Assembly: GCA_905331475.1 (NCBI GenBank)
Contig: CAJNYU010001727.1
Span: 170,663-234,662 of the forward strand
Length of the DNA: 64,000 bases
Direction of reading: 5' to 3'
Source of the DNA: Rotaria socialis
Taxonomy: Eukaryota > Rotifera > Eurotatoria > Philodinida > Philodinidae
The notes below the pieces were generated by a model, which was not told the DNA's origin, searched no databases, and was given only the letters and a program-made list of their open reading frames with translations. This document shows, one piece after another, positions 1-12,722 of the stretch (positions are counted from its first letter, which is position 1; every line of letters starts with the position of its first letter). The position numbers were made by a program, and so were the translations under genes.

Positions 1-3000
1 TTCCCTGAGCTGTAATTTTGTACGTGCTCGCGTTTGTTCATCGCTTGATAATTGTTGATAATGTTCAGTTAATCGATCAAGTTCATGTTGCATTTCTTCT
101 TTACATAATGTAACTTGATTTTCATAAGTTTCACGTAGATCGGTTAATTCCCGATCATATTTCAACATAGTTTGTTGTTTTTCAACTGATAATTGATGAA
201 TTGTCTATAATGAGAAGAAAAATTAATTCGAAATGAGAAAAAAAAATCGAATAATACTTTATCCAATTCATGAATACGTTGTTCGAGATAATTTGTTGTT
301 GATTCGGAATGAGACAATTGAGCATGTTTATCTTCTTCAATTTTTTGTAGACGTTGTTTTGTTAATTCTAATTCTTTACGACTATTTGTTAACTCATCTT
401 CTAATTGTCGACTAGCAGAATCTTTATCTTTGATTAGTTCTATAATTGTAAACAAATTTATGTTTCTCAGATAAGAATAATGGAGAACCGCGGACTTTTA
501 AAAATCTTTTTAATATCGACAACATAATATTCGTTGCAAAATCTCCCAAAAGTAGTCGTATCTCCACAAACAACATATCTTCTAATTGAGATTTGATGAC
601 AAGATACTAATATAGCAGAAGGAGAACAAGTCGTCTATCTTTTTTTGATGTTATGTAAGCAATTGAGACTCGTTTTTACTTTTAAAGGTATCATATTACA
701 AGTGAAAATGAATGACTTTTTGAGAGCATAGAAACTTTGAAATGCATTAAATTAAAACTTTTGAATGCTACGCTTGTCTTTTGACGTGATGGAGAGATGC
801 GTGTTATGCAAGCAGTAAGCTGTCTTAACATTCTTGTTATTGAAATCATAAACTATTAAATGTTCATGTAAATTTTTCAATTCGAATTTTCAAAACAAAC
901 TTTGTCAAAGTAAGACTACAAAATCAGAGAAGTTTATCAGATATGAGGAATTTTTGTGTGGAAAATTCACGAAAAACAGTTCATTAACTCTGTATTCGAT
1001 GAGTCTTACTTCCAGATGTGTAGCTTGTATTAATTGTGGAAAATATGTCGAATTGTTAAATCTATGATTTATACTAGTAAGTAGCTGCAAGATAAAGACA
1101 TTATCCTACTTTGTTTTCGGGGAGATACAAAATACTCGATAATTTATGATTTCCTTCTTGTCATTTAGTGTTCGGAAACTTCCATTACTATTCATAATCA
1201 TTATCATCATCTTCAGCAACTAAATTTCTTACTTAATTTATCTTCGAGTTCAGTAGCTTGCCGATTAAATCGTTCTTTGACTGTAGTCATTTCACGATTA
1301 GTTTTGTCTAATTTCTTTTTTAATTCGTCATATTCATTACGTTGTTTCATTAACTAAATAGTTAATTAAATAAATAATCACATACATTTATTTTTAGTTT
1401 ACCTGCTGATTAAGTTCACTCATATCATTAGAATTCGCATTAAAAATTAATTTATACTGTTCAAAGTCACTTTGTAACCTTTCATATTCATTGTTTTTTA
1501 CATCGAATTGATTTTTCTGTTCATCAAATTCCAATTGAGATTTAAGTTTAATTTGTTCCATTTGATCTTGAAGCATTTGAATTTGTTTTTCTAATTGAGT
1601 TTTTTCCTTTTGGTATTCTTGTCCTAATTCAGCTTGTGTCATTTGTTGATTTTTTTGTTTCATTAATAAATCATTATGTTCACGTTTTAAATCTTCAATT
1701 GTCTGTAAATAAAATTTTGTTTGTGCTTCTGCTTCAATATCAAATAATTGTTTTAATTCAGATTTTAAATTCGAAATTTCTAATTCATGTCCTTCACGAA
1801 TTTGTTCCAATGTTTGTTTTTGTTCTTTATTAATAGCCGATAAACGTTCATCATACGATTGTTTTATTACATTGATATTTTGTTTCATATTAGAAATTTT
1901 CTGACGAAAATCTTCAACTATTTCATGTTCATGTTCAATAGCTGTTTGTTGAACACGTAAGATTTCATTAGCTTGGTTTTGTCTATGAGATATATCAATA
2001 TAGAATTGAGTTTTTTTTTTTTGTTTTAGAAAATCATTTTGAACAAGTTTACCGTTCACTTTCGAGCATTTGAATTTTACTTTCAAATAGAGAAGTTTGG
2101 GTATTTTTAATTGATGAAAGTTTTTCAACACGACAAAGTAAATCATCGATTCTAGATGATGCATTATTTGCTAAACTAGATTTTTCCTGTTCAAATGATT
2201 GTTTTAAATTAGCAACTATTGCGTCGTGTTCATCGGCTTTTGTATTTAATGCATAAATAACCTAAAAATGATGAAATTATGTTAATTAATCTATTAAAAC
2301 GGTAAATTAGTTAATTGTCATGCTTTAGGTTTTGCTTTTTGACTCTATTATTTACTCAGTTGATATTCATATCGATGATTAGCATGTGAAAATCGTTACA
2401 ATTATGCATATAAATTAGTTTAATTTTCATAAATGTGAACTATTTATAAGTTGAGACTTAAATAGTTATTGATATATATTTATGAATAATTAAATAATCA
2501 TAAACAAGCGCAATTATCTTAGCGAAAAAATAATGCAAAATGGTATTTCATCGATTAGCAATTTCCTTATGTCAATAGCTCGTTTTATTTCAAGAAATAT
2601 TTGCACTTAATACTACTACTCTACTATTAATCCCATACGACATCTTTTCGAAACGAAATTTATACAAGTGTATTTTAATTGTGAAATTATACACTTGAAA
2701 ACTATTCACTCGACGATTATAACCTAGAACGAATTAAATAGAAAAGGAAAACGAATGAATGGTTTTTTCGTTATATGTCCAGCTGCGTCACACGCCGAAC
2801 ATTTTTAATAGGTTAAATGTTATTGTTTGTACTCTATCCTTGATTGAAGCATCTGTAATAGTAGAATGATTCTTTTGTATATTAGAAGAAAAAAAAACAC
2901 ACCGACAAATGTCAGTTACTCTATATATAACTTGAGAAAAATAATTATTTACGATATTTTCTATATAGTTTAGCTTATTTCTATCAGCATTATTATTCTC

Positions 3001-5634
3001 AAGTTAATATTTAATGAAAACCATTATGAATCTTCATTTCAAAATGGTAACATCCCTTAGACTTAATTGATTCTATTAGTGCATGAACACGTAAACACCT
3101 ACTTTTTTTCTCCGATTGTTTATGCTAAAACGATATTAATTGACTTTCTTTTTGTTTTCTTCTAGCTCCGAGTACAATATATGTAAAGACATGAATTGTC
3201 TGTGGTGAATCTTTTTTTTAAAATTATTGCTATATTTCCAGTATCTCTTGAAAAATGATTTATACTGGTGTCTAAAAATCAACAATTATCATAACTGTCA
3301 GTAAGATTATTTTCTGATTACGTTCTTTTGCTATCAACTCATTATGCGTATGTCGAGAAGTGGGAAGTCGGGAACTACTATGACAACGAACTGTCAAAGA
3401 TTGACGATAAAGTGATGTTTGTAATGATCAAATAAACAGAACTATCGTATAATGAAAAAAAAAACACACCCGAGAAAAAGAATTCAGTGTATATTAGTTG
3501 TCTATGCTGTTTGTATAAAGTGTAATAATATTTTTTTGTTTGTCTTTACTAACTTCAGTAAAACATATGGTCATATGAAAAAAGGGCACTGTTTTCTTTA
3601 TTCAAATGTGATTAGCATGCTTGGGAAGGCCAAGCTAATCGATATACAATAAGCGAAATAAAGAATAAACCCTTCTATTGACATATAATATTTACTTTCA
3701 TCGATATGGACACAGTATCTTTTTATTATTTTTCATTTTTTTTCTCGTTTTTATTCATCATTTCTTTCCTAGATTATTGTTCATGATCACTTTTGTAAAA
3801 AAAATAAAATGAAGAATCGAAGAGAACACACGTATGCAATGTGTATAACGGGTTGCATACCAAACCGCAATGTCTGTACATATAGAACATAAAACTATTG
3901 CCACACTGCATGCGCGCACAAGGTTTCAACATTTCTTTTACTTGTTCGTTACGCGTTCGATTGCTTTTTTTCTTCTCTCTCTCGCTCTTTCCGTGTATAT
4001 GTACGTTTCTCTATACTCTTTTCTTTTATTCTCCTTCTCCTTCTTCTTCTTCTTTACGTATTACACACGAGACGTGCTGTAACCATTTTTTTGTCGCGCA
4101 CTTTATGCATAGCCACTCTTGCCAGTAAATGATTTGTACACAATCTGACGCTGTAACATATATTCGAAAAAAACAAAAAAAAAAGAAAAACTCCAAACCG
4201 TACGTCATGCATGTTTAAATCACATACAGCTTATTATTTTTATTGATGTGTGTGCATAAAAAAAATATTATACATGTAGACAGTTTCTTTCCGTAGATAT
4301 TTTTACTCTAGTACAAAGGCAAACAACAGAAATCCGAAAGAAGAAAAATATTTTTTTAGATTATTACAGTTATTTTTTTAATAAAATGGGTAATAAAGCG
4401 GGCGGCAAAGGGAAAAAAGATCCAGCGGTACTAACCGACGAAGATCTAAAAATGTTAAAAATAAATACACGATATACAGAAGAAGAAATTCAAGCATGGC
4501 ATGCAGGTTTTCTTAAAGATTGTCCATCTGGTAAATTAGATAAAAAGCAATTTCTTAATGTTTATAAGGTATGTTATTTTTTTTACATGAAACGTTTTTA
4601 TTTTATTCTATTGTTTTAGAAATTTTACCCAGAGGGCAAAGCTGACAAATATTGTAATTTTGTATTTAAAGCATTTGATACAGACAATAACAATTGGATT
4701 GATTTTACCGAATTCTTGTAAGAAAAAACAGACAAACACTGATTTATTCATTTTAATTATAATGAACTTCCTTTTTGATTTATTTCTTTTAAGGTTAGCT
4801 GTTGGTGTATCTCAGCATGGAAATCTCGAAGATAAATTAAAGATGGCTTTTGATATCTATGGTAGACTTATTAGTTTGTTTTACTTTTTTAAATTATTAT
4901 TTTCTTTACTCAATTTAGATCAAAATAAAGATGGAGAAATAAATCGTAAAGATATGACCAAAATAATCGAAGCTATGTATGATTTAGCCAATGAAGAAGA
5001 TCGTAGTGGGGAAAAAGCACCTGATCAACGAGTTGATCTTATTATGAAACGTTTAAATAAAGTTAAAACTGGTAAATAGTTCAGCCTATATATATATATA
5101 TAACTATATTTTTGTATTCTATCTTTAGATGTTGTTCGTCGTAATGAATTTATAGAAGGATGTCTTCGAGACGAACTTTTACGCAAAATTCTCGCACCTA
5201 ATACAGCTCTTGCCTCAGATGGGCAAGCATCAAATATAACAACTACGACTAGTGCTCCGATGCATACGACGACATCGATTAATGAAACGGGAGCAGCCGT
5301 TTAAACCGTTTACAGTACATGAACACTTCTTTTTCAAGCTTTGTTTTTACTACACAATGTATATGTTTGTTGAAGACGTGGTGCTCTTTTTTTCACTTAT
5401 TTGCAAATAATAGATAAGAAAAGATATAAATAAAAGTCTTCCTTTCAAAAAACTTACTTTCGTCAATTGAGCAATCTTTTTTGCCATTTTTACATGCATT
5501 TCTTGTGTCAACGTTGTGTCTTCGTCCATATTTGGAATTGTTGTTGATGATGGACCTTGTTGTTGATGAAAAAATGAAGTCGAAGATGTATTTTGTGCAT
5601 GAGGATTTTTTGTAAACATTTTAGTACTAGCCAT
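1..5634 (-). CDS. FAM184-like coiled-coil protein, 3' end beyond window
   Basis: Six coding exons read on the minus strand and join in phase: 5634-5458, 2261-2053, 1982-1403, 1353-1233, 439-258 and 204 to the left edge. The first exon ends in KMAKKIAQLTK and the second opens with VIYALNTKADEHD. Together they match the conserved N-terminus of the FAM184A/B family as I know it. The rest (about 490 residues visible) is almost continuous Gln/Glu/Lys-rich coiled coil, as in FAM184. The molecular role of FAM184 is poorly defined. The ATG at 5634 was chosen because an acceptor-like TTTTTTCAG lies 13 bases upstream and the family motif follows in frame. The 3.2-kb first coding intron holds another gene on the opposite strand. 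The next long intron is 1232-440. Family assignment is fairly secure; function is not known. Confidence 0.85.
4386..5304 (+). CDS. Neuronal calcium sensor (recoverin/hippocalcin-like) EF-hand protein
   Basis: Five exons join in phase: 4386-4568, 4620-4717, 4794-4861, 4919-5071, 5129-5304, giving 225 aa. The N-terminus MGNK fits an N-myristoylation signal. EF-hand 1 is the degenerate type of this family (DCPSGKLDKKQF). EF-hand 2 (DTDNNNWIDFTE) and EF-hand 3 (DQNKDGEINRKD) have calcium-ligand spacing, although EF3 ends its loop in Asp rather than Glu. EF-hand 4 is degenerate. Family members usually have about 190-200 aa; the extra length here is a Ser/Thr-rich tail of about 35 residues after the last EF-hand. 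Such proteins switch membrane binding with calcium and regulate receptors, kinases or channels. The gene lies wholly within an intron of the FAM184-like gene on the opposite strand. The exact subfamily (hippocalcin, NCS-1, recoverin) is not resolved. Confidence 0.9.
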
Positions 5635-5646
5635 GATTCGATTTAT

Positions 5647-5648
5647 CT
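5647..5648 (-). promoter_or_regulatory. Splice-acceptor AG just upstream of FAM184-like ATG
   Basis: On the minus strand a T-rich tract ends in TTTTTTCAG, 13 bases before the chosen ATG. It could be the acceptor of a 5'UTR intron or a spliced-leader trans-splice site, a mechanism documented in bdelloid rotifers. No matching upstream donor was established. Confidence 0.4.
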
Positions 5649-5751
5649 GAAAAAAATGTTGACAGATAAACACATGATTTACTAAATCAATCAACAGGTG
5701 AGGAGAAGCCATTGAATGGGTATTTTTAGAATAGTGTTGCGTAGTTTCCAT

Positions 5752-7861
5752 GAAATATTGAGTTAATTATTAACTAGAAAAATGTATCAATATCAGTAAA
5801 TCATGAAAATGCATTTTAGATAAAAATGATAAGAAATATTTTGTAATTTAAATTATTATTATGTTTCACGAATTGATGAAGCGCGACATCTAACTCGTAG
5901 ATGCCATATAGATGCAGTATTCTTCTATGCAGATTGTCTCGTTTTAAAATTTGAGAAGTCATTTGAATACAGTGCAAAGTTGATTTTGTGATTTTTTTCA
6001 AATATCTAATTTTATCAAACTCTTAGATTTCATTTTTAACGAGTTCATACGCTATACACGTATCTTTACATCGATAATTCTGTTTTGTATGTTCGACAAT
6101 GTAAAATAATATTTCAGACAACATTAATTCTGATGAAGGCTATGCCAATAATTTGGTAAGGTTTCTGTTCAAATTTGTAGAAGGATGATTTTGACAGAAA
6201 GTTCTATATATTTTTTCAATCAGAATCGCTTTCAATACAATTTTGTTTGTTAAATAGCAACATATATATTTCTTTTACTTCCACACAATTTATAATGAGA
6301 GTTCTTCTAAAAATCATTTTTATGGCAATATTAAGTGAAAAAATAAAAGATCAAATAATCTCTATTGCATAGAAATTAATTTCGAGGACTTTGTTTTAGA
6401 TATTTTGTTGGTAACTGACCTAACATCGACGCAATCCACAGAACTACCTGTCGAGAGAATCTTAACTACAATTTAAAAAATGTTATTACTCGAAAGTCAG
6501 CTTTCTATAATATTGTCATAGTCGAAACTATTCGAAAGTTTCTTTCAGATAGCAGAATATTTATTCAAAATTTTCTAATATGTTATACAAAATAGCTAGA
6601 GATCATAGTTTACTGTTTGTAATATCTATAAAAGTATGAGTGTTTTCTATCACTTGTCTAGAGACCTTGACTAATAGCAGTTTCTGTTTTCGCATGATGA
6701 TAAAAGCCATAATCATTTCGAATCTAAGCCAATATTTTTAATCGTTGCTAGAAGACACTATGTTGCCACGGAATCCTCAGCGGAATGGAGAATTTCGATC
6801 AGTTATCACTATTGTATCTAATATTCTAGTTTAACGCGCAAAAAAAACATTCTTAGTTAACTATTGCTGACTCAATGGCATTGTAATAATGTCTTGTCTC
6901 TAAAACATCTGATTTTGTCAAAATTAGTAAAATTCTTCTTCTAATTGATATAAAATATATCTCCGAAATAATTTTGTTAGAAAATATTTTCAAATGTAAT
7001 CTATTTTTAGTTATGTTCTAAGCTATACTTACTACGAGTAATTTAGAAAAGTAGAGTTTACCTGCAGTGAATATTAATTTATACTTGGCTACTGAAAAAT
7101 CACTCGAAACTTTTGTTTCTTCTGTAAACAAAATAGATTTATGTTAACATTATGTCGTACTTGACGCTTGACAAAAGTTCATACAGAAAAATTTGTTAGA
7201 CTGATGTTCAATTCAGCATATTTGCATATGTTATATACATCATTCTAGCGCTGAAATATAGAAATATTTCGAAAAAATACGATAGAATATTCTCTATTCA
7301 CTAATTTACAGTTAAATTGATGATGTTGTCTATAATCATATTAAACTTTCTTCCATGATTGGCAATAATGTAGAAAGAATTTGACGTATTGAATTACGAT
7401 CTATAATAATACTTGATCTCATTCGGTCATGACTTTCTATCGTACCTAAAGATGAATTGATAACTAAGTATCGATACCGATTGAGTAAAATGGACAAAAT
7501 TTGTAAGTGAATCACCATGAGGATATGAACACAGTTCCGTACATATTCACGAATATAACTACATGATACGATGAAGTCATGAGAGAAAAATGACTAATGA
7601 AAAGAACTAGGTATACCATAAAATGTAATATGACTGGTGTAAATGAGAGAGGACCATCTGCATACATACATGTAGCGTGTGAGTGTAGTTTATCTTAACT
7701 ATTGTTTCTAGGGTTCTCTGTTGATGAGCTGTGAGAAGCAAGAAAAAGTTCTACAAAGGTTCAACTAAAAGAGTAAGTGGCAGTTTGGTTTGTCACGCCA
7801 TATTTACGTAAACAAATGAAGATACAAGATCCTTCAGAATTATTAATACAATTATTTTTTC
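5752..7861. other. Gene-poor stretch; possible relict exon at 7336-7518 (-)
   Basis: No gene is supported. The only coding-like piece is a 60-codon open frame on the minus strand at 7336-7518, with a biased composition (LLNRYRYLVINSS... ending in PIMEESLI). It has no recognisable family, no clear splice partners, and could be a decayed exon or chance. Confidence 0.3.
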
Positions 7862-8188
7862 ATGATCTGCCTAGGTGGTAGTCTTTTTGTGTACTCAAAA
7901 AGTGAGTACACTCTAGAATCGGTCAGTGTGTGCGTCCGTCCGTTTACACGATAACTTTCGAAAGGAGAGTTAGATCATGATGAAATTTTCTACACAGTTC
8001 AGCCTCATCAATGTCTCAGTCGAGTTCGAAGATGAGAAGGATCCGTCAAGAAATGGTTGAGTTATCGAAAAAATTGTCATTATTGACCNNNNNNNNNNNN
8101 NNNNNNNNNNNNNNNNNNNNNNNNNNNNNNNNNNNNNNNNNNNNNNNNNNNNNNNNNNNNNNNNNNNNNNNNNNNNNNNNNNNNNNNN
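7862..8188. other. Motif-rich tract running into a 100-N assembly gap
   Basis: The tract holds a small hairpin (GTGTACTCAAAAAGTGAGTACAC), then a CGTCCGTCCGTTTACACG stretch and ACGATAACTTTCGAAAGG. The N run occupies 8089-8188 and is exactly 100 bases, the usual placeholder for a gap of unknown size. Open frames across the Ns are artefacts. Confidence 0.6.
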
Positions 8189-9990
8189 CCCAAAAAAAAA
8201 TATAACTTCATGCAAGAAGTGAGATGAAAGTAGAACGCCAATTGGTTAAATGTCTTAGCTAACCTCAGATGAGAGAGGGACAGCAAAATGAAAAGACAGC
8301 TAAGCCTAGGTAACGAAATATTTTCGAATAAGAAGGTTACTTGAATGCCCTGAAAATTTTCTACGTGAACGACTTAAAAAGCAAATGGCTGAAATAAACA
8401 AATGAATAGAAAGCAGTGAATCTAATAAAAAATAGAAAAAAAAATATAATCTAAGACAATATACCAAATAAATAGTGACAACGATAATAAATTTAAAAGA
8501 CGGCTAACTTGAGATAGAGTAGGGAAATCAGAATTTGAACACAGATGAAAAGAAAAAAAACAGCTAAAGTTGGGTACCGAAATTTGTTAATAAATAGAAG
8601 CAAATGATAGAAGAAAATTGTCACGTTGAATTGGGATTTCAACTGCGACATGGCTGAACTGCTAAGAACTATTCTCTGTTAACTAAATGAATGACATAGA
8701 ATGTAACTAAGCAGACGAATACTCAACTTCGAATGAGTAATTGGGAAAAGCGAAATAACATATTCTCAAACTGACATTGTTCAATGTAAGGCGAAGTATG
8801 TCCGATGATAATGAAAGAAGTAGCAGGCTGTATTCGATAACATATATTCTACTTGTTGACATTAATGAGATTTCAAAAAAATGTATGTTTTAGTATTCAT
8901 CAGTACTTACAAGTGCACTTAAATGACTACAAGTATGCAAAAAGTAAAAGCCTATTTCTACTTGGATGAATTTCCCAAGGAAAAATTTCAGGATATGGTA
9001 GTGATCGATACGAAAAGGAAATAGCTGCAATTAAATTGCTCAAATATAAGAATTCATAATGCGCTTAGTAGATCAAACTAATTATCGACGAAACAGCTTG
9101 CTAGAAGCAGCAACTAAGATCTCAATCTCTGATGAGCTTATTGTCTTGATGAATCAAAGATAGCATACAGATTGGAGATAGAACAAAAATCTAGAATAAA
9201 AAACTATCTGAAATGTCTGAAACTGATCGACAGAAAAAGTTACCCGAAATTGAAAACTTAGCACGATTACGCTAATCAAGATAAACGATTCGATGGAACG
9301 ATCGATTCAACTAAATAAGAAAAATAGCTGTACTGCATAGAAGAGCATGGCACGGTACGTGTGAATAAAAAACTAAGATTCAGAGTAGTAACAAGGCAAA
9401 ACTAGAAAAATAAATCTAACTTAGCTCAACGAATCGAATGAAAAAGGATAACTTGAGACAATGATCAAAAACTGAGCAGCAAGGTGTTATTAGATGAGTG
9501 AAAGAAATATTCTGATGTACTGCTACCACACAACATTTAAACAAAATTAGCTCATGAGAGAAGCCACAGATAGCTTGTTAAGATAAGTCACTAAAATAAA
9601 TAAATGACCTAAGTACTTCTATGAATAAAATGTTAAAGTTCATTAAAGAAATAGAAATTAATTTTTATAGCTTTAGGAAACTGAATGAATCAAACTAACA
9701 ACAAAACAGTAAATGTGATTTTAGTAACAAAAAAGAAACCGTTAGTGTCCGATGGCAATTTCAAAGATATTTAAGCAGTTTAAATACAGCTACCGGGAAT
9801 AAGTGAAAATTATTTAAGAATGAAACAAGAAACGGCTGAAGCTAGAATCAAATAACTAATAAAACTGAAATAACTTTATTTATGTTACTGTTAAACGTTT
9901 GACGACATCAATCGAGAAAAAGCAGCATGCGGTTAGTTTGAACTAACTAAGCTGTATATGAAAACTTTTATTGAAAAAATTAATGTTTTT
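8189..9990. other. Stretch without genes, possibly decayed repeat
   Basis: No open frame of note. Short words such as AAATAGCTG, GACATGGCTGAA and AACGGCTGAA recur irregularly, about every 100-200 bases, as expected of an old diverged repeat. No coding family is recognised. Confidence 0.3.
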
Positions 9991-10009
9991 TTTCTCAAAC
10001 AACGTGTTA

Positions 10010-10422
10010 AAAAGGTTCTTAACTTTAACAAGACTAAGCATGAAAAATTTCATTGCAACAAACGATCACTTCTTCGTTAATCCCAACGTTTAAACGTTCT
10101 GAATTTTAACGAAACTCAGCCTCATAAATTTCATTGCATGAAACGATCCCTTCTTCATCAATCGCAACGTTTAAACGTTCTCAATGTACACAGAACTCAG
10201 CCTCGGAAATTTCATTACAACAAACCATGACTTCTTCATCAATCCCAGCGTTTAAACGTTCTGAATTTTAACGAAACTCTGCCTCAAAAATATCATTGCA
10301 ACAAACGATGACTTCTTCATCAATCGCAACGTTTAAACGTTCTGAATTTTAATAAAACTCAGCTTGAGAAATTTCATGGCATCAAATGATTACTTTTTCT
10401 TCATTCCCAACGTTTAAACGCT
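10010..10422 (+). repeat. 81-bp tandem repeat (about five copies)
   Basis: The palindrome CGTTTAAACG (containing a PmeI site) occurs at 10087, 10168, 10249, 10330 and 10411, exactly 81 bases apart each time. The sequence between, including TTCTGAATTTTAACGAAACTC, AAATTTCATTGCA and CTTCTTCATCAATC, is also repeated with scattered substitutions. A partial, more diverged unit precedes the first copy. The unit is a multiple of three but shows no sustained coding frame. Confidence 0.9.
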
Positions 10423-10484
10423 CGGTGTTTAAAGCAAAAAACACGTTGATATTTTTTGAACGCAGTATGTTCATAAATAGCTGT

Positions 10485-10885
10485 GAAGCTGGCGTTTAAA
10501 CGCTTCAAATTAGTGAATTAAAAATGGTATATATATTAAGCGGAAAAAACGGGGAATTTACTTCTGTTTGCAGCGTTAACGCGGTCAGTAATGATTAATG
10601 AAAGAATGATAAGGAATATTGTATGGGGAAACGCGAGGAATTCATAGTTTCTGATGGTTTACACGCGTGCGGAATTTTCTGTGCGTTTACACGGTGATAA
10701 AACTGAGTTCCATTGCGTTTACACGGCTTTAAAGATTTAATACAGATAAAGTGGGCGGCTACACGCACGATAATTCAGGAGTTACGGCGTTTACGCGACC
10801 ACTTTTTCCCACACGCGTTTAAACACTCAGAAAAGGCTACTTTACGGTGTTTACACGCGTGTTTGAGAAAGTTTGTCTGCTTGGG
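10485..10885. repeat. Irregular cluster of CGTTTAAACG / CGTTTACACG motifs
   Basis: Immediately right of the 81-bp array, related words recur without fixed spacing: GCGTTTAAACGC (10492), TTTACACGCGTGC (10658), GCGTTTACACGG (10683 and 10714), GCTACACGC, GGCGTTTACGCG, ACACGCGTTTAAACAC and GTGTTTACACGCGTG near 10850. It is richer in CG dinucleotides than its surroundings. It could be a decayed transposon end or a protein-binding array. Confidence 0.6.
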
Positions 10886-11970
10886 TATATGGTATTAATT
10901 CACATTATTCTTCCAGATGAGTAGAAGTATTCTGCCGGATGAGTAGAAGGAGAATGGCTATCGTATGTTAATAAATGCAAAGTAAAATTGAAGACACAGA
11001 ACGAGCGTTTTTTTGTCAATAAACGATAATATTTATCTGTTCTTCCCTATTGAGTTCTATCATATCCTATGTTTTTAAAGTGCAATTAAACTCTTGCTGA
11101 GTTGATCCCAGGTAATCAAGCCCTTATTGTAAACTTATATTAGTTTGTATGCTTCTGAACCGCTGCTCACAGAAATAACGAAAATAAGATAATCATTATT
11201 GATTGAAAACTTAGAGAGATATTTGTGAAAAATTATCCTGCTTAAAATATACGTATATCCCGAAAAACTAATTATAGAAATATTCTTCGGATTCATATTC
11301 TTGTGCATATGAGTTAATAGAAAGCTGACGTATCCATCCAAAGGAATTAGATAAATCAATTTTTTCCAGCTGCTACTTTCTAAACCTAATATGATTACAC
11401 AATAACATTTCCTGCAATTAAAATAACGTTGCGACGAAGGTGTGGCATGCCGGACTTGTGGATACATTTTCGCACAAACACAGCTTCGTATTTAAAGTAT
11501 TTATCTTCATTAATCAAACTATATAACTATATGTTTAACTGCGTTCCAGAAAGCAATGCATCCAAACGTTTTTCCGCAAATTTGACAGATTGAAAGAAGC
11601 ATACAGTGAAACTCATTTTATCTAATGTGTCAATGAAATAACGTTAAGGAAAGAGACATAGCTTCAATTCACTATTAAACATGATCAAAGGCACATAATG
11701 ATATAAGTGTTGTAACGATAAGATTGTTTTATTGTGATATCGAACTGTTTTATTTCAATCATCCTTCTATTTTTAGTTACACTTTCTTTCCCCGAGGCGC
11801 GTCACTCAACCGGAGAGAACGAGAAAGAACACGACAAGGAGGAAGAGAGATATACACGTCAAATAGGATAGATGAGTTTGAACACATAATATATAGCATC
11901 AGTGTGTATAGAGGAGAAAGTCGCTATGTACATTAATTAAGATAGAATGAGTGTTTATATCGGCACAAGT
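10886..11970. other. Stretch without recognised genes
   Basis: Short open frames on both strands (for example 11135-11467 minus) show no domain or splice structure that I can support. Confidence 0.4.
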
Positions 11971-12350
11971 GTCCCATGTTGGAAAAACCGGAGTAAAATT
12001 GACGGTTTACCGCGGTTTTACCGCTCCGGTTACCGGCTCCCATCAACACAAATTTACCGCGGTAAACCGGGGAGTTTCGGGAAACACCGCGGTTTACCGC
12101 CGGTATTTTTCGATTAACCGGTTCTCTGAGCGTTTATAAAAAATTATTGCTAAAAGTTATTGATCCGGCTATTTTAGGCATCTTTTTTTCCTATATGATG
12201 ACGGTAAAAAAAGGGTACCGGAAAAACTAGCGGTTAACCGGAGCGGTATTACCGCTCCGGTTACCGGCTCCCATTTCATACAAATTTACCGCTTTTCTAA
12301 AATTATCGCGGTTTACCGCAAAAATTGAAGCGGTATTCGCGACATGGGGC
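11971..12350. mobile_element. CCGGT-rich foldback/MITE-like element
   Basis: The left end starts GTCCCATGTTGG and the right end reads, on the complement, GCCCCATGTCGCG, giving imperfect terminal inverted repeats. The interior is packed with ACCGCGGTAAACCGG-type palindromes. A direct copy of ACCGCTCCGGTTACCGGCTC occurs near 12025 and again near 12250, both followed by AAATTTACCGC. No transposase frame is present. A clear target-site duplication was not found. Confidence 0.7.
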
Positions 12351-12722
12351 GTCTCAAAGTGTCTCAATCTAAAGCCGCTTCGGAACGGCGAAGATTTGCA
12401 ACACAGACGTGTCTAGTTACGTCAAAAATACGTTTCATGATTACATGGGAACATGCATAAAGTATTATCACAACTCTGTGATAGTTTCGCCCCAACGTAC
12501 GTAGTCATACATCTCACTTCTTAGACAGTTCTCAATAGAAGCAGTCAAATCTATAATTGAGGCCTTTTCTTCCTAGAGAATAGTATAGAAGAAAAACACT
12601 CATACACCGACTATATTAACATCCATTTGTATACTTTTATAACAAGTTCAAATAAAATACAGGCAATAAAAAAGCATTGTTTCAAAAAAAAATATATATA
12701 TGGTTTTCTTCGATCTATATCA

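Noticed and set aside
3870..4208. Overlapping 60-76 codon frames on both strands
   Set aside because: Low-complexity pyrimidine tract upstream of the calcium-sensor gene; no domain, and frames overlap on both strands.
4386..5304. Treating the calcium-sensor exons as separate small ORFs
   Set aside because: All four introns have GT-AG ends and keep phase, giving one 225-aa protein.
8011..8286. Open frames across the N run
   Set aside because: They read through 100 unknown bases; the flanks alone give only short frames.
10010..10422. CRISPR array
   Set aside because: The whole 81-bp unit repeats, there are no unique spacers, and the genome is eukaryotic.
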